A stretch of DNA of 64,000 nucleotides from Vulcanococcus sp. (GTDB lineage: Bacteria; Cyanobacteriota; Cyanobacteriia; PCC-6307; Cyanobiaceae): positions 154,250 through 218,249 of the forward strand of contig JAHUZV010000019.1 of NCBI GenBank assembly GCA_019264575.1, given 5' to 3'. This document shows, in pieces, positions 9,139 through 17,763 of the stretch. Each line of letters begins with the position of its first letter. The first letter of the stretch is position 1. The translations under genes and the position numbers were made by a program. The notes under the pieces are model-generated. The model did no database searches and was not told the DNA's origin. It saw only the letters and a list, made by a program, of their open reading frames with translations.

Positions 9139-10497
9139 ATGGGTCCAGAGCCTGATTCGTCCGTGCACCCATCCGGCACCCTGAGCGACCGCCGGAAGGG
9201 ACGCGGCTGGCGCTTGTCAGATCAAGGGCTGAGACGACCTGCGTGGCTCCGGTCTCTGGGGCTGACCCTTGCACCCTTCCTGCTGCTTCTGGGCTGCGGC
9301 GGAAACGTCCGCACACCCACAACGCTGCACGTGCTGATCGTGCCCAACAGCAGCCTGGAGTGGTACCGCAGCTTCTATCAAGAAGCACTGCCGGAGACCG
9401 ATCTGCTCAAGGCGTTCCAAAAGCTGAACCCGCAGGTGAGCATCGACATCTCCACGGTCTCCGAAGGCGACCTGGAGACACGTCTGCGGCTCAGCAAGAG
9501 CCGCGGACTGGGGCCCGACCTGCTGATCCTGCACGGCCCCACGGCGATCTCACTGCTGGAGCAGGGCCTGCTGCAGCCTCTGCCCAGGAAGGATCCGCAG
9601 CTTCAGCGGGCGCTCAGCCAGGTGGCACCCGATCTGCTGAACCATGCCCAGGGAAGCAGGGGGCTGGCCGGGTTACCTCTGTTCGCCGAGGTGACGGTGG
9701 CCTGTTTCGACCGCCGCCGCATCACCGAACCGCCCACCACGCTGAGCAAGCTCCTAACGGTGGCAGCCGCCGGCAATCCGGTGGGGCTCTCGGTGGATCC
9801 TTCGGGGATCTACTGGACGGCTGGCGCCCTGGGCGCCACCCAGGCGCTCAAACCGATCCTGCTGCCTGACACCAGCAAACCTGAAGCGGCTCTGCTCACC
9901 AGTCAGAAGCAGGACCTGCAGCGCTGGCTGGACTGGCTCCGGCAGAGCGCCCTCCAAGGGAAGGTGTATCTCGACAGCGGCCCGGAAGATCTCGTCACCG
10001 GCCTGGAATCGGGACGGCTGGCCTGGATTCCCTGCTTCAGCCCCTTGCTGGTGCGCCTCAACCGCACCATGGGCCGCCATCTGGGAGTCGCTCCGCTGCC
10101 TGATGGACCGTTGGGGCCTGCGAGTCCCTTCTTGTCCAACCGCATCATGGCTCTGGGCACCGATTCCACGCCGGATCAGCGGAAACTGACCCTTCAGCTG
10201 ATGGAGCTGGCCCTGGATCCGGCGCTGCAGAGGAAAACGACGGTCACGAGCCAATACACCATTCCATCCAATCGGTACGTGTCGATTCCCGTGGCCAGCT
10301 CCAGCCAACTGGCCGCCCTGAGCACCGCCTACAACCAGTTCCTGCAAACGGCCTGGATTCGCAGCAGCTACTCCGAGGGGGAGCTGGATCGGACCCTGCC
10401 CAAGGTGGATTCGCTTGTGAACCTGGTGATGGAGGGGATCGTCAGCCCGGATGAGGGGGCTGAGCAGATTCTGCGGCTGCAGCCGAGGAGGCGCTGA
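9139..10497 (+). CDS. Extracellular solute-binding lipoprotein (family 1 type) without linked permease
   Basis: From ATG 9139 the protein has 452 residues with a lipobox LLLLGC at Cys53; a TTG at 9214 would give a more standard 27-residue lipoprotein signal (LSDQGLRRPAWLRSLGL...), so the true start may be there. The mature part resembles sugar-type ABC binding proteins: a first lobe with LHVLIVPNSSLEWYRSF, a central GLPLFAEVTVACFDR and a late APLPDGP segment. No ABC permease or ATPase is adjacent. Two bases downstream begins an MscS channel, so the pair is probably one operon. Ligand is unknown. Confidence 0.8.
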   Translation: MGPEPDSSVHPSGTLSDRRKGRGWRLSDQGLRRPAWLRSLGLTLAPFLLLLGCGGNVRTPTTLHVLIVPNSSLEWYRSFYQEALPETDLLKAFQKLNPQVSIDISTVSEGDLETRLRLSKSRGLGPDLLILHGPTAISLLEQGLLQPLPRKDPQLQRALSQVAPDLLNHAQGSRGLAGLPLFAEVTVACFDRRRITEPPTTLSKLLTVAAAGNPVGLSVDPSGIYWTAGALGATQALKPILLPDTSKPEAALLTSQKQDLQRWLDWLRQSALQGKVYLDSGPEDLVTGLESGRLAWIPCFSPLLVRLNRTMGRHLGVAPLPDGPLGPASPFLSNRIMALGTDSTPDQRKLTLQLMELALDPALQRKTTVTSQYTIPSNRYVSIPVASSSQLAALSTAYNQFLQTAWIRSSYSEGELDRTLPKVDSLVNLVMEGIVSPDEGAEQILRLQPRRR

Positions 10498-10499
10498 CC

Positions 10500-11696
10500 A
10501 TGCTGCTCACCGAGATCCTGGGCTGGTGGGCCTACCTGCAAAGGGGCCCTGTGCAGCTACAGCTGCTGCCGCTATTGCTGTTGGGGCTTGCCTTGTTCAA
10601 CCTGCCACGGCTCTGGCCCGGGGGTGCGATCCGGCTGAAGCGCTATCTGCCTCTGCGCCTGGTGCTGCTGATCGCAGAGCTGTTGCTCGCCCTGCTGCTG
10701 GCAGCCACGGGGCAGCGGTATGGCCTGGTGCTGCTGGCGATCCAATACACCGGCCTGTGGCTGCTGATCTCGCTGCTGGAGCACACCCTGCTGCCGCGCT
10801 GGCTGGAGCCGAAGGCCCGCCAGCAGCTGGTCAGTCGCCTACTGCGCCCGCTGCTGCTCACGTATGTGGTGCTGAGCCTGCTGGATGCCGCAGGCAGCCT
10901 CACCGACTTCGCCCTGGCACCGCTGGGGGTTTGGTTCGGCAGTGCCATCAACCTCGGCCAGCTGTGCCGGGTGCTGATGGTGCTCTATCTGCTGCTGGTG
11001 GGGATTTCGGTTCCGGCCACCTGGGTGAGCCACCTGGTCAAACGTTTGCTCAATCTGGAGGAGGGAAGCCGAGGAGCGATCGAGCAGATCCTGCGCTACG
11101 TGCTGATGGCCGTGGGTGTGATCTGGGCTATGGCCAACCTGGGCATCAACCAGACCGGTGTGCTGGCCGTGGCCGGGGGTCTGTCGGTGGGGTTGGGTTT
11201 TGGCATCAAGGAGGTGTTCTCCAACATGGTCAGTGGTCTGTGGCTGCTGATGGAGGGCTCGGTGCGGCCTGGGGAGGTGCTGCTGCACGAGGGAGAGGTG
11301 ACCCAGGTGAGACGGCTCGGCCCCCGGGCCACGGTGCTGCTGCGCAGCAGTGACAACGCCGAGCTGGTGGTGCCCAACCAGACCTTCTTCACCACCTCCA
11401 CCACCACATACACCCGCACCGACAGGATGCGACGGGCCAGCATCAACCTCTCGGTGAGCCGCCGCTGGCCCCCGCAGCAGATCATCGCGCTGCTCAAGCA
11501 GATCGCCCAGGACCATCCGCAGGTGATGGCCGAGCCAGGTGTTAGCGCCAAGCTGATGGCGTTTGGCGGCGAGCTCTACAGCTACAGCCTTAGCTACTCG
11601 GTGCCGGATCCGCTCATCGCCGGAGGTGTGACAGCAGACCTGCGGCTGGCGATCGTGGATCGCTTCAGCAGCCTGGGTATCGAACCACCGCAGTAA
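10500..11696 (+). CDS. MscS-family mechanosensitive ion channel
   Basis: A 398-residue membrane protein with five or six predicted transmembrane segments, of which the last carries the MscS pore signature (AVAGGLSVGLGFGIKEVFSN near residues 222-243). The cytoplasmic beta domain follows (VPNQTFF near 300) and then the C-terminal alpha/beta vestibule. Such channels open under membrane tension and release solutes on hypo-osmotic shock. Its ATG lies two bases after the stop of the solute-binding lipoprotein, implying a common transcript and perhaps an osmotic role for both. Confidence 0.9.
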   Translation: MLLTEILGWWAYLQRGPVQLQLLPLLLLGLALFNLPRLWPGGAIRLKRYLPLRLVLLIAELLLALLLAATGQRYGLVLLAIQYTGLWLLISLLEHTLLPRWLEPKARQQLVSRLLRPLLLTYVVLSLLDAAGSLTDFALAPLGVWFGSAINLGQLCRVLMVLYLLLVGISVPATWVSHLVKRLLNLEEGSRGAIEQILRYVLMAVGVIWAMANLGINQTGVLAVAGGLSVGLGFGIKEVFSNMVSGLWLLMEGSVRPGEVLLHEGEVTQVRRLGPRATVLLRSSDNAELVVPNQTFFTTSTTTYTRTDRMRRASINLSVSRRWPPQQIIALLKQIAQDHPQVMAEPGVSAKLMAFGGELYSYSLSYSVPDPLIAGGVTADLRLAIVDRFSSLGIEPPQ

Positions 11697-11720
11697 GCAA
11701 CACTGCAGGGGAAAGGAGCA

Positions 11721-14021
11721 TCAGCCCACCGGCAGCGCGGCCTCCAGCTCCTGGCTGCGCTTCTCGTCGCGGCTGAACACCAGCACTGAGAGGGGCGGCA
11801 GGCAGAGATCCAGCGAGTGCTCGTAGCCGTGAATGCCCCATTCCTCGGTGAACTTGCCGCCCAGGTTGCCCAGGTTGCTGCCGCCGTAGCGCTCCGAATC
11901 GGTGTTGAACACCTCGCTGTAGAAGCCGCTCATCGGCACGCCTACGCGGTAATGCGAGTGGCTCTGGGGTGTGAAGTTGGCGACCACCACCAGCCAGCGC
12001 CCGGTGGTGCTCTCGCGGCGCATGAAGCTGATCACCGAGTGGCGGTTGTCGTTGCAATCGATCCACTGGAAGCCGAAATCGCTGAAGTCGTCGCCCCAGA
12101 GCGCCCGCTCGGATTTGTAGAAGACGTTGAGGTCGTCCACCAGGCGCTGGAGGCCCTGGTGGGGTTCGTACTGGAGCAGCTCCCACTCGAGATCGCCCCA
12201 CACATTCCACTCACCGCGTTGGCCGAATTCCATCCCCATGAAGATGGTCTTCTTGCCGGGGTGGGTCCACATGTAGGCCAGCAGGGCCCGCACATTGGCG
12301 AACTTCTGCCAGTCGTCGCCCGGCATCTTGTGCAGCAGGTTGCTCTTGCCGTGCACCACTTCATCGTGGCTGAGGGCGAGCATGAAGTTCTCGGTGTAGG
12401 CGTACCAGATTGAGAACGTGACGTTGTTCTGGTGGAACTGGCGGAACCACGGATCGAGCTCGAAGTAGTCGAGCATGTCGTGCATCCAGCCCATGTTCCA
12501 TTTGAGGTTGAACCCCAGGCCGCCCATGTCGGTGGGCCTGGTCACCATCGGCCAGGTGGTGGATTCCTCCGCGATGGAAAGCGCGCCGGGGAAGTGCTCG
12601 AACAGCACGTGGTTGGCCTGCTGCAGGAAGAGAACGGCCTCGGTGTTTTCGCGGCCGCCGTGCTCGTTGGGGATCCACTCGCCATCGGGGCGGAGGTAGT
12701 CGCGGTAGAGCATCGAGGCCACCGCATCCACGCGGATGCCATCGATGTGGAACTGCTCAAACCAATACACCAGGTTCGCCACCAGGAAGTTGCGAACTTC
12801 GTTGCGGCTGTAGTTGAAGATCAGCGTGCCCCATTCCTTGTGCTCGCCGATCCGTGGATCGGCGTGCTCATAGAGGTGGGCGCCATCGAAGAAGGCCAGG
12901 CCGTGGGCATCTTTAGGGAAATGGCCCGGCACCCAGTCGAGGATCACACCGATGCCCTCGGCGTGGCAGCGATCCACGAACGCCCGGAATTCATCCGGCG
13001 TGCCGAAGCGGCTGGTGGGGGCGTACCAGCCCGTGACTTGATAACCCCAGGAGCCATCAAAGGGATGCTCCGAGATGGGCATCAGCTCGATGTGGGTGAA
13101 GCCGCGCGCCTTCACATAAGGGATCACCCGATCCGCCAGTTCCGGGTAGGTGAGCAGGCGGGCGCCGGGCTTGAGGTCGGCAGCCGGCACGGGTGGGCGG
13201 GCTGTTCCGTCGGCTTCGAGGAAGGGCTGATCGGCGCTGGCGTGCATCCAGCTGCCCAGGTGCATCTCGTACACCGCAATCGGCTGATCCAGCGGGTTGC
13301 GGCTGTCACGCTCCTGCATCCAGGCCAGATCGTTCCAGGCGTAGCCCTCGAGGGCCTCCACGATCGAGCCGTTGTTGGGGCGCACCTCGTGGCGGAAGCC
13401 GTAGGGGTCGGCCTTCTGGTAGCAGTGCCCCTCTTGGGTGCGGATCTCGTATTTGTAGATCTCGCCGGCCTTCAGGCCTGGGATGAACAGCTCCCAGCAG
13501 CCGCCGAGGCGGGCCTGCATGGGGTGATGGCGCCCATCCCAAACGTTGAAGTTGCCGAGCACCGACACGCTGCGGGCGTTCGGTGCCCACAGGCAGAACA
13601 TCACACCGGCAACGCCATTGCGAGTCACCACATGGGCGCCCATGCGCTCCCAGATGTGGTGGTGGTTGCCTTCGGCGAAGAGATGGCGATCCATCTCGCC
13701 CATCCATTCCTCACGGAAGGCCCAGGGATCGTGGGCCACGTGCTCGATGCCGCCGCGCAGCACATGCACCTGATAGCCGCTGCCGGGATCGCTGGGAACT
13801 TCCGCTTCGAAAATCCAGGGGTGATGGGGGTTGGCCATCGGCACAGCCACCCCGCCGGTCATCAGTTCAACCCGTTCGGCCTCGGGCATCCACACCCGCA
13901 CCACCCAGTTGCCGCTCTCCAGCGGCTGGGGACCCAACACGGCGAAGGGGTGGTCGTGCCGGCATTCAGCCAAGCGCTGGGCATCGTCCACCATCCAGTC
14001 GAGCTGAGCCAGCACAGGCAT
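11721..14021 (-). CDS. glgB: 1,4-alpha-glucan branching enzyme
   Basis: Introduces alpha-1,6 branches into glycogen. At 766 residues it has an extra N-terminal beta domain (1-110), a CBM48 module (about 125-220) and a GH13 catalytic barrel. The barrel shows region I DWVPGHF (362-368), the nucleophile Asp432 in GIRVDAV, the general acid Glu485 in SIAEEST and LSHDEVVHG of region IV. This is the long bacterial GlgB1 layout. glgA lies in the same window at 56.5 kb but is not linked. It is the last gene of a minus-strand run starting at ycf51. Confidence 0.97.
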   Translation of the reverse strand: MPVLAQLDWMVDDAQRLAECRHDHPFAVLGPQPLESGNWVVRVWMPEAERVELMTGGVAVPMANPHHPWIFEAEVPSDPGSGYQVHVLRGGIEHVAHDPWAFREEWMGEMDRHLFAEGNHHHIWERMGAHVVTRNGVAGVMFCLWAPNARSVSVLGNFNVWDGRHHPMQARLGGCWELFIPGLKAGEIYKYEIRTQEGHCYQKADPYGFRHEVRPNNGSIVEALEGYAWNDLAWMQERDSRNPLDQPIAVYEMHLGSWMHASADQPFLEADGTARPPVPAADLKPGARLLTYPELADRVIPYVKARGFTHIELMPISEHPFDGSWGYQVTGWYAPTSRFGTPDEFRAFVDRCHAEGIGVILDWVPGHFPKDAHGLAFFDGAHLYEHADPRIGEHKEWGTLIFNYSRNEVRNFLVANLVYWFEQFHIDGIRVDAVASMLYRDYLRPDGEWIPNEHGGRENTEAVLFLQQANHVLFEHFPGALSIAEESTTWPMVTRPTDMGGLGFNLKWNMGWMHDMLDYFELDPWFRQFHQNNVTFSIWYAYTENFMLALSHDEVVHGKSNLLHKMPGDDWQKFANVRALLAYMWTHPGKKTIFMGMEFGQRGEWNVWGDLEWELLQYEPHQGLQRLVDDLNVFYKSERALWGDDFSDFGFQWIDCNDNRHSVISFMRRESTTGRWLVVVANFTPQSHSHYRVGVPMSGFYSEVFNTDSERYGGSNLGNLGGKFTEEWGIHGYEHSLDLCLPPLSVLVFSRDEKRSQELEAALPVG

Positions 14022-14069
14022 GAGTGCAAGAGCGTGGCTGGGAGCTTAAGGCCGTTTTCCCTTCCCCGA

Positions 14070-14831
14070 TCAGCTCGGTCCGGCGGGGTTTTCAGGGAAG
14101 TCCACACCAGTGATCTGGTTCTCGCTGTTGAGGATCACGTAGAGGTTGTCGGCGAGGCGATTGAACTGCACGTTCACCAGCACCAGGCGGGTGTCGGGGG
14201 TGGTTTCTGCCTCAACAGCGCGGCCCACTTTCACGAAATTGCCGGTTTCGCGCTGCAGTTCCAGCCATTTGCTCTGCAGCACCGCTGGGGTGAGCTCTAC
14301 CTGGGTGCCAGGGCTGAGGAAGCTCTGGGCGGTGATGAAGTTGCCGGTGCTGATGGCTTGCACGAATTGCAGCGCCACCTGGCTGCTGGCGTCGTCAGCG
14401 CGATCGAAGTAATAGCGATCGATCTTGCCGCTGTTGTTCAGCACCATGAACACCACGCGCTTGCCGAGTTTGGTGGTGAGCTCGGCTTCCACGGTGCTGC
14501 CGCTCATGCCGCTCCGCACGCTGAGCAGCTCGTAGCTGAGCACCTTGGGTTGGGTGCGCATCGTGGCCGCGATCATCGACGGGCTGGTGACCGCCTGCAT
14601 CTCCGGCGAGAACTGGGCAAAGCGCGCCTTGGCGTCGCCATTTTTCACCGCATTGAGGATGCGAACCGCCGCTGCACGGGCTTGCTCCACAGAGAGGGCG
14701 GTGCCGCTGGTCGTGGCGGCAGCTTTGCTCGCAGCGCCTGTCTGGGCTTGGGCTAGCGGGGCGGTGGCGGCGGCACCGATCAGGCTGGCAGCCAGCAGAG
14801 CCGGCAGGGCGGAGCGCAGCGGGCGCAGCAT
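14070..14831 (-). CDS. Secreted protein with two tandem DUF3887-like domains
   Basis: From ATG 14829-14831 the product has 253 residues (an upstream TTG at 14843 is less likely), with a signal peptide ending near APLAQAQ. Two consecutive units of about 90 residues each follow the same plan: an initial helix (AVRILNAVKNGD / ALQFVQAISTGN), a FSPEM or FLSPGTQ turn, a long helix, and a strand-rich end closing with VVFMVLNNSGKID or LYVILNSENQITG. That pattern fits NTF2-like DUF3887 domains. Function unknown; periplasmic or lumenal. Nine bases separate it from the hydrolase gene upstream. Confidence 0.65.
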   Translation of the reverse strand: MLRPLRSALPALLAASLIGAAATAPLAQAQTGAASKAAATTSGTALSVEQARAAAVRILNAVKNGDAKARFAQFSPEMQAVTSPSMIAATMRTQPKVLSYELLSVRSGMSGSTVEAELTTKLGKRVVFMVLNNSGKIDRYYFDRADDASSQVALQFVQAISTGNFITAQSFLSPGTQVELTPAVLQSKWLELQRETGNFVKVGRAVEAETTPDTRLVLVNVQFNRLADNLYVILNSENQITGVDFPENPAGPS

Positions 14832-14852
14832 CGCAGGAAGCAACAGTGGGCC

Positions 14853-16472
14853 TCAGTTTGCCCCAACCATTGGCTGGATGCTGAGGCTGGCTGCGCCGAG
14901 CTCCAGCTCCACGCTGATCACCCGATGCTGGGCCCCGGCGGGACCATGGGGCTGCGTGCCATCGCCGGGATTCACGGCGATCTGCGGCCAGGCCGCCAGG
15001 CCTAACGAAAGGCGCAGACGTTCCCCGGGCTGCAGGGTGAGCAGCAGCGGCTGCAACTCCACCCGGCGGGGGCCCATCGTTTGGCAGCTCTCTCCCAGCC
15101 AGCGGGCCACGCCGCTGCTGCATTGGCGCACCTGGCCATCGGGGTGCACCACCGACAAGGCGGCGCAGAGGTCGAAGCCCGGCTGATCGGCTTTCGCCTC
15201 CAGCTCCAGCACAGGCCGCCCCAGCAGTCGCATCGGCTGATCCAACACCGCGCTGTTGAAGCAGGCCACATCGGTGCGTTGATCCAGATCGGTGCGCAGC
15301 ACAGCGCCGGCATCGAGGCCGAGATGCCCCCCACGCCCCGGCAGCGGACGCCAGGGGTCATGCACGATCGTGAGGGAGCCGCCTGCGCTGCTGATCGCGC
15401 TGGCAGCCGTTGGGATCAGTTGCCCCTCCGTGGCATCAACTGCCGCCAGGCCTGCACTGCTCAGCGTCCAGCGCTGGTCGCTGCAGGCCGTGGGGTCCAG
15501 CGGTTGCCATTGGTCATCAGCCATGTCCTGCAGCGCCGTGGTGATTGCAGCGTTCTGCGGCAGCGGTGCAAGGCTCGCTGGGCCGGCTTCACTGGCTTCG
15601 ATCAGGTGGCGGCGGAAGAACGCCAGCTGCAGTTGATCGAGGCCGCCTTTCCATTGGAGATGGTTCCAGGCGCCCAGCCGTAGCCACGGCTCACCCCCGG
15701 CGGCCCGGGCCCGCTGCCATAGCTCCAGCACCCCCAGCAGATGGGGATCGTGCCAGCCGCCGATCAGCAGCATCGGCTTACGCCACAGGGCCTCCGGTGG
15801 CTCATGCCGCGTCCAACCTGCTGGCTGGGCCGGATCGAGCTGTAACCAAGCTGCCGCCATGCCCTCGGGATCCAGCCGCGCCAGCAGCGCCGGGCCATGG
15901 CGCAAAAAGTCGCCACTCTCCAGGCTGCGGCGGATCTCCCACCAACCCTGCTCATCGCCGCGGCGCTGGCAGGCCTGAGCCGCCAGCTGCAGCCCCCAGC
16001 CCAGGCCGAGGGCCCACCAGTGGCAGCCCCCTTCGCTGGCCCAGTGGCGCCGCTCATCCAGTCCGGCCATCGCCGGCGCCAGGGCATCGGGCAGCTGCTC
16101 CTCATCGGCCAGGAGCAGCTGAGTGAGCCCCTGGTAAGAGAAGCCATAGGTGCCCACCCGTCCGTTGCACCAGCTCTGGGCCCGCAACCAGGCGAGGGTG
16201 CTGCTGCCATCAGCAGCCTCCTGGCAGAACCCGCGGAACGTGCCTTCGGAGTCGCCGCGGCCGCGCACGTCCTGCACCGCCACAGCAAAGCCGTGGCTGG
16301 CGTACCACTGCGGATGGGCGTAGGTCACCGTGGAGGCGATGGCCCGCCCATAGGGCTGGCGCATCAGCAACACGGGCCAGGGGCCTTGGCCTGCTGGGGT
16401 CCACACCCGGCAGCGCAGTTTCAAGCCATCGGCCGTTGGAATCCAGTGGTCGCTCACAGCGCTGGCGCGCAC
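14853..16472 (-). CDS. CocE/NonD-family hydrolase (X-Pro dipeptidyl-peptidase-like)
   Basis: A 539-residue serine hydrolase starting at GTG. The alpha/beta domain carries the nucleophile in GTYGFSYQG (Ser112), preceded by the oxyanion segment VLLMRQPYGR and the DVRGRGDSEG motif typical of CocE. A GGWHDPH segment around residue 240 supplies the acid/base region, and a C-terminal jelly-roll (about residues 330-539) is typical of the X-Pro peptidase / cocaine esterase superfamily. The natural substrate cannot be read from sequence. It sits four bases after the small secreted gene at 16477, within one minus-strand directon. Confidence 0.85.
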   Translation of the reverse strand: MRASAVSDHWIPTADGLKLRCRVWTPAGQGPWPVLLMRQPYGRAIASTVTYAHPQWYASHGFAVAVQDVRGRGDSEGTFRGFCQEAADGSSTLAWLRAQSWCNGRVGTYGFSYQGLTQLLLADEEQLPDALAPAMAGLDERRHWASEGGCHWWALGLGWGLQLAAQACQRRGDEQGWWEIRRSLESGDFLRHGPALLARLDPEGMAAAWLQLDPAQPAGWTRHEPPEALWRKPMLLIGGWHDPHLLGVLELWQRARAAGGEPWLRLGAWNHLQWKGGLDQLQLAFFRRHLIEASEAGPASLAPLPQNAAITTALQDMADDQWQPLDPTACSDQRWTLSSAGLAAVDATEGQLIPTAASAISSAGGSLTIVHDPWRPLPGRGGHLGLDAGAVLRTDLDQRTDVACFNSAVLDQPMRLLGRPVLELEAKADQPGFDLCAALSVVHPDGQVRQCSSGVARWLGESCQTMGPRRVELQPLLLTLQPGERLRLSLGLAAWPQIAVNPGDGTQPHGPAGAQHRVISVELELGAASLSIQPMVGAN

Positions 16473-16476
16473 GAGC

Positions 16477-16770
16477 TCAGCGCACGTCTGGGCAGTACAG
16501 GCCCACCACGTAGGTGGAGAGAATCTCGGCGTCGGTGTTGTTTAACCCCTGCCGGGCGGCGATCTGCGCCACGGCTTGCGGCGAGGTGTAGGAGAGCCCC
16601 TGGGCGTTGAGCGCTTTCAATTCGCTGCATAGGGCCTTGGCCCGCTGGGGATTGTTTTTCACTGACTCCAGCAGCGGTGAATTGGCCAGGGAGGGTGCTG
16701 CCGTCAGCAGCGGTGTGGCCAGGGCGAAGGCAATCGCCAGCCCTGGGCCGCTCAGGCGGGTTGGGGTCAT
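16477..16770 (-). CDS. Small secreted protein of unknown function
   Basis: Ninety-seven residues with a signal peptide (GLAIAFALATPLLTAAPSLA) and a mature helical part of about 68 residues with cysteines in KALCSEL and GLYCPDV that may pair. No domain recognised. The gene lies four bases ahead of the CocE-like hydrolase, suggesting translation coupling. Confidence 0.65.
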   Translation of the reverse strand: MTPTRLSGPGLAIAFALATPLLTAAPSLANSPLLESVKNNPQRAKALCSELKALNAQGLSYTSPQAVAQIAARQGLNNTDAEILSTYVVGLYCPDVR

Positions 16771-16845
16771 GGCAGTGCGGCCGTAGGCGCAGAAGGATCT
16801 TTTTCCATTTCAAGGAGGCTGCTGCCCCCTGCTGTGCGGTTGGGG

Positions 16846-17250
16846 TCACTTCCCGGAGCGACTGGAAGCCTGCTGGGCCCGTTGGATCCAGAGGCGCACT
16901 GTGCTGGCATCGATCCTGGCCGGGGCCATCCCGGTGAGCGAACGCTCCAAGCGCCCCAGTTGGGTGAGCAGCTGCTGCGGAGAGGCCTGCGCTAACCCCC
17001 GGCTGGAGGCGATCCCGGCGTAGAGCAAGAGTGCGGCCTCGTGGGGTTGCAACTGCAGCTCCACCACCAGCTGCGCCTGGCCGCGCAGCTTGCGCAGCTG
17101 GCGCTCCAGGGCACCGCCATGGCTCGAGAGCACCCGCAGTTGGCCATCGCTGAGGGCGGCCAGCTCCTCCCAACTGTTGATGCCCTGCTTCTGCAGGACC
17201 TGCTCTTCCTTGCGGAAGTGCTTGGGCAGTGGGCCGAGAGGATGGCTCAA
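16846..17250 (-). CDS. DUF4332-like helix-hairpin-helix protein
   Basis: A 134-residue soluble protein made of short helices. The pattern LQKQGINSWEELAALSDGQL and a later GIASSRGLAQASPQQLL, each a hairpin turn between helices, resembles the DUF4332 / helix-hairpin-helix fold used for non-specific DNA or protein contacts. The length and cyanobacterial context fit. No catalytic residues are visible. It is 18 bases downstream of ycf51 and probably in its operon. Confidence 0.6.
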   Translation of the reverse strand: MSHPLGPLPKHFRKEEQVLQKQGINSWEELAALSDGQLRVLSSHGGALERQLRKLRGQAQLVVELQLQPHEAALLLYAGIASSRGLAQASPQQLLTQLGRLERSLTGMAPARIDASTVRLWIQRAQQASSRSGK

Positions 17251-17268
17251 TGGCCCGAAGCTCCCTGT

Positions 17269-17730
17269 TTAACCCTGCAGGCTGACGCTGCCATCGGCCA
17301 GGTTGCGAATGGCTGTGGCGAGCACCACGGGGGTGTCGGTGCCGGGGGCGGTGGCTTCAACCCGGCGCAGACGCACTTCCACCAGCTCGGTGCCGCGGCC
17401 GCTGCCCCTCAGATTGAGGGCGACCTGCTGCACCGACGGCCCAAAGGCGGCAGGGTCGAGATCTGCCGGTGCTGCAGCCACCACCAGATCCGTGCCGTTG
17501 TCGAACACCACCGGCACACTCACTGCACCATCCACCAGCTGGCGCGGCGCGTAGCTCACAGCAAAGGCGAGGCACGACAGCGACAGCAGCACCGTGAAGC
17601 TGGTGACCCCCACCAGGCGGAAGCGGATGCCCCAACGCACCACGAACGCCACCACGGTGAGCAGCAGCAGCACAGCTGATGCAACACCCAGCCACTCGCC
17701 GGCGGTGAGCAGCAGGGGATCAGCGCGCAT
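17269..17730 (-). CDS. ycf51: Ycf51 (DUF2518) membrane protein
   Basis: A 153-residue protein with two N-terminal transmembrane segments (residues 12-32 and 38-60) joined by RWGIRFRLVGVT, then a soluble domain. This is the layout of Ycf51, a protein encoded in cyanobacteria and red-algal plastids. Its function has been proposed to concern photosystem I, but I do not know of a settled role. First gene of the minus-strand run to glgB; it is divergent from the TamB-like gene, 33 bases away. Confidence 0.8.
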   Translation of the reverse strand: MRADPLLLTAGEWLGVASAVLLLLTVVAFVVRWGIRFRLVGVTSFTVLLSLSCLAFAVSYAPRQLVDGAVSVPVVFDNGTDLVVAAAPADLDPAAFGPSVQQVALNLRGSGRGTELVEVRLRRVEATAPGTDTPVVLATAIRNLADGSVSLQG

Positions 17731-17763
17731 GGGGGCTCGGCGGTTCGAAAGATCACCTTTATA

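Noticed and set aside
12432-14756. A 774-codon plus-strand open frame across glgB and the next gene
   Set aside because: It crosses two real minus-strand genes and their gap and has shadow composition (Val, His, Gly-rich); no motif supports it.
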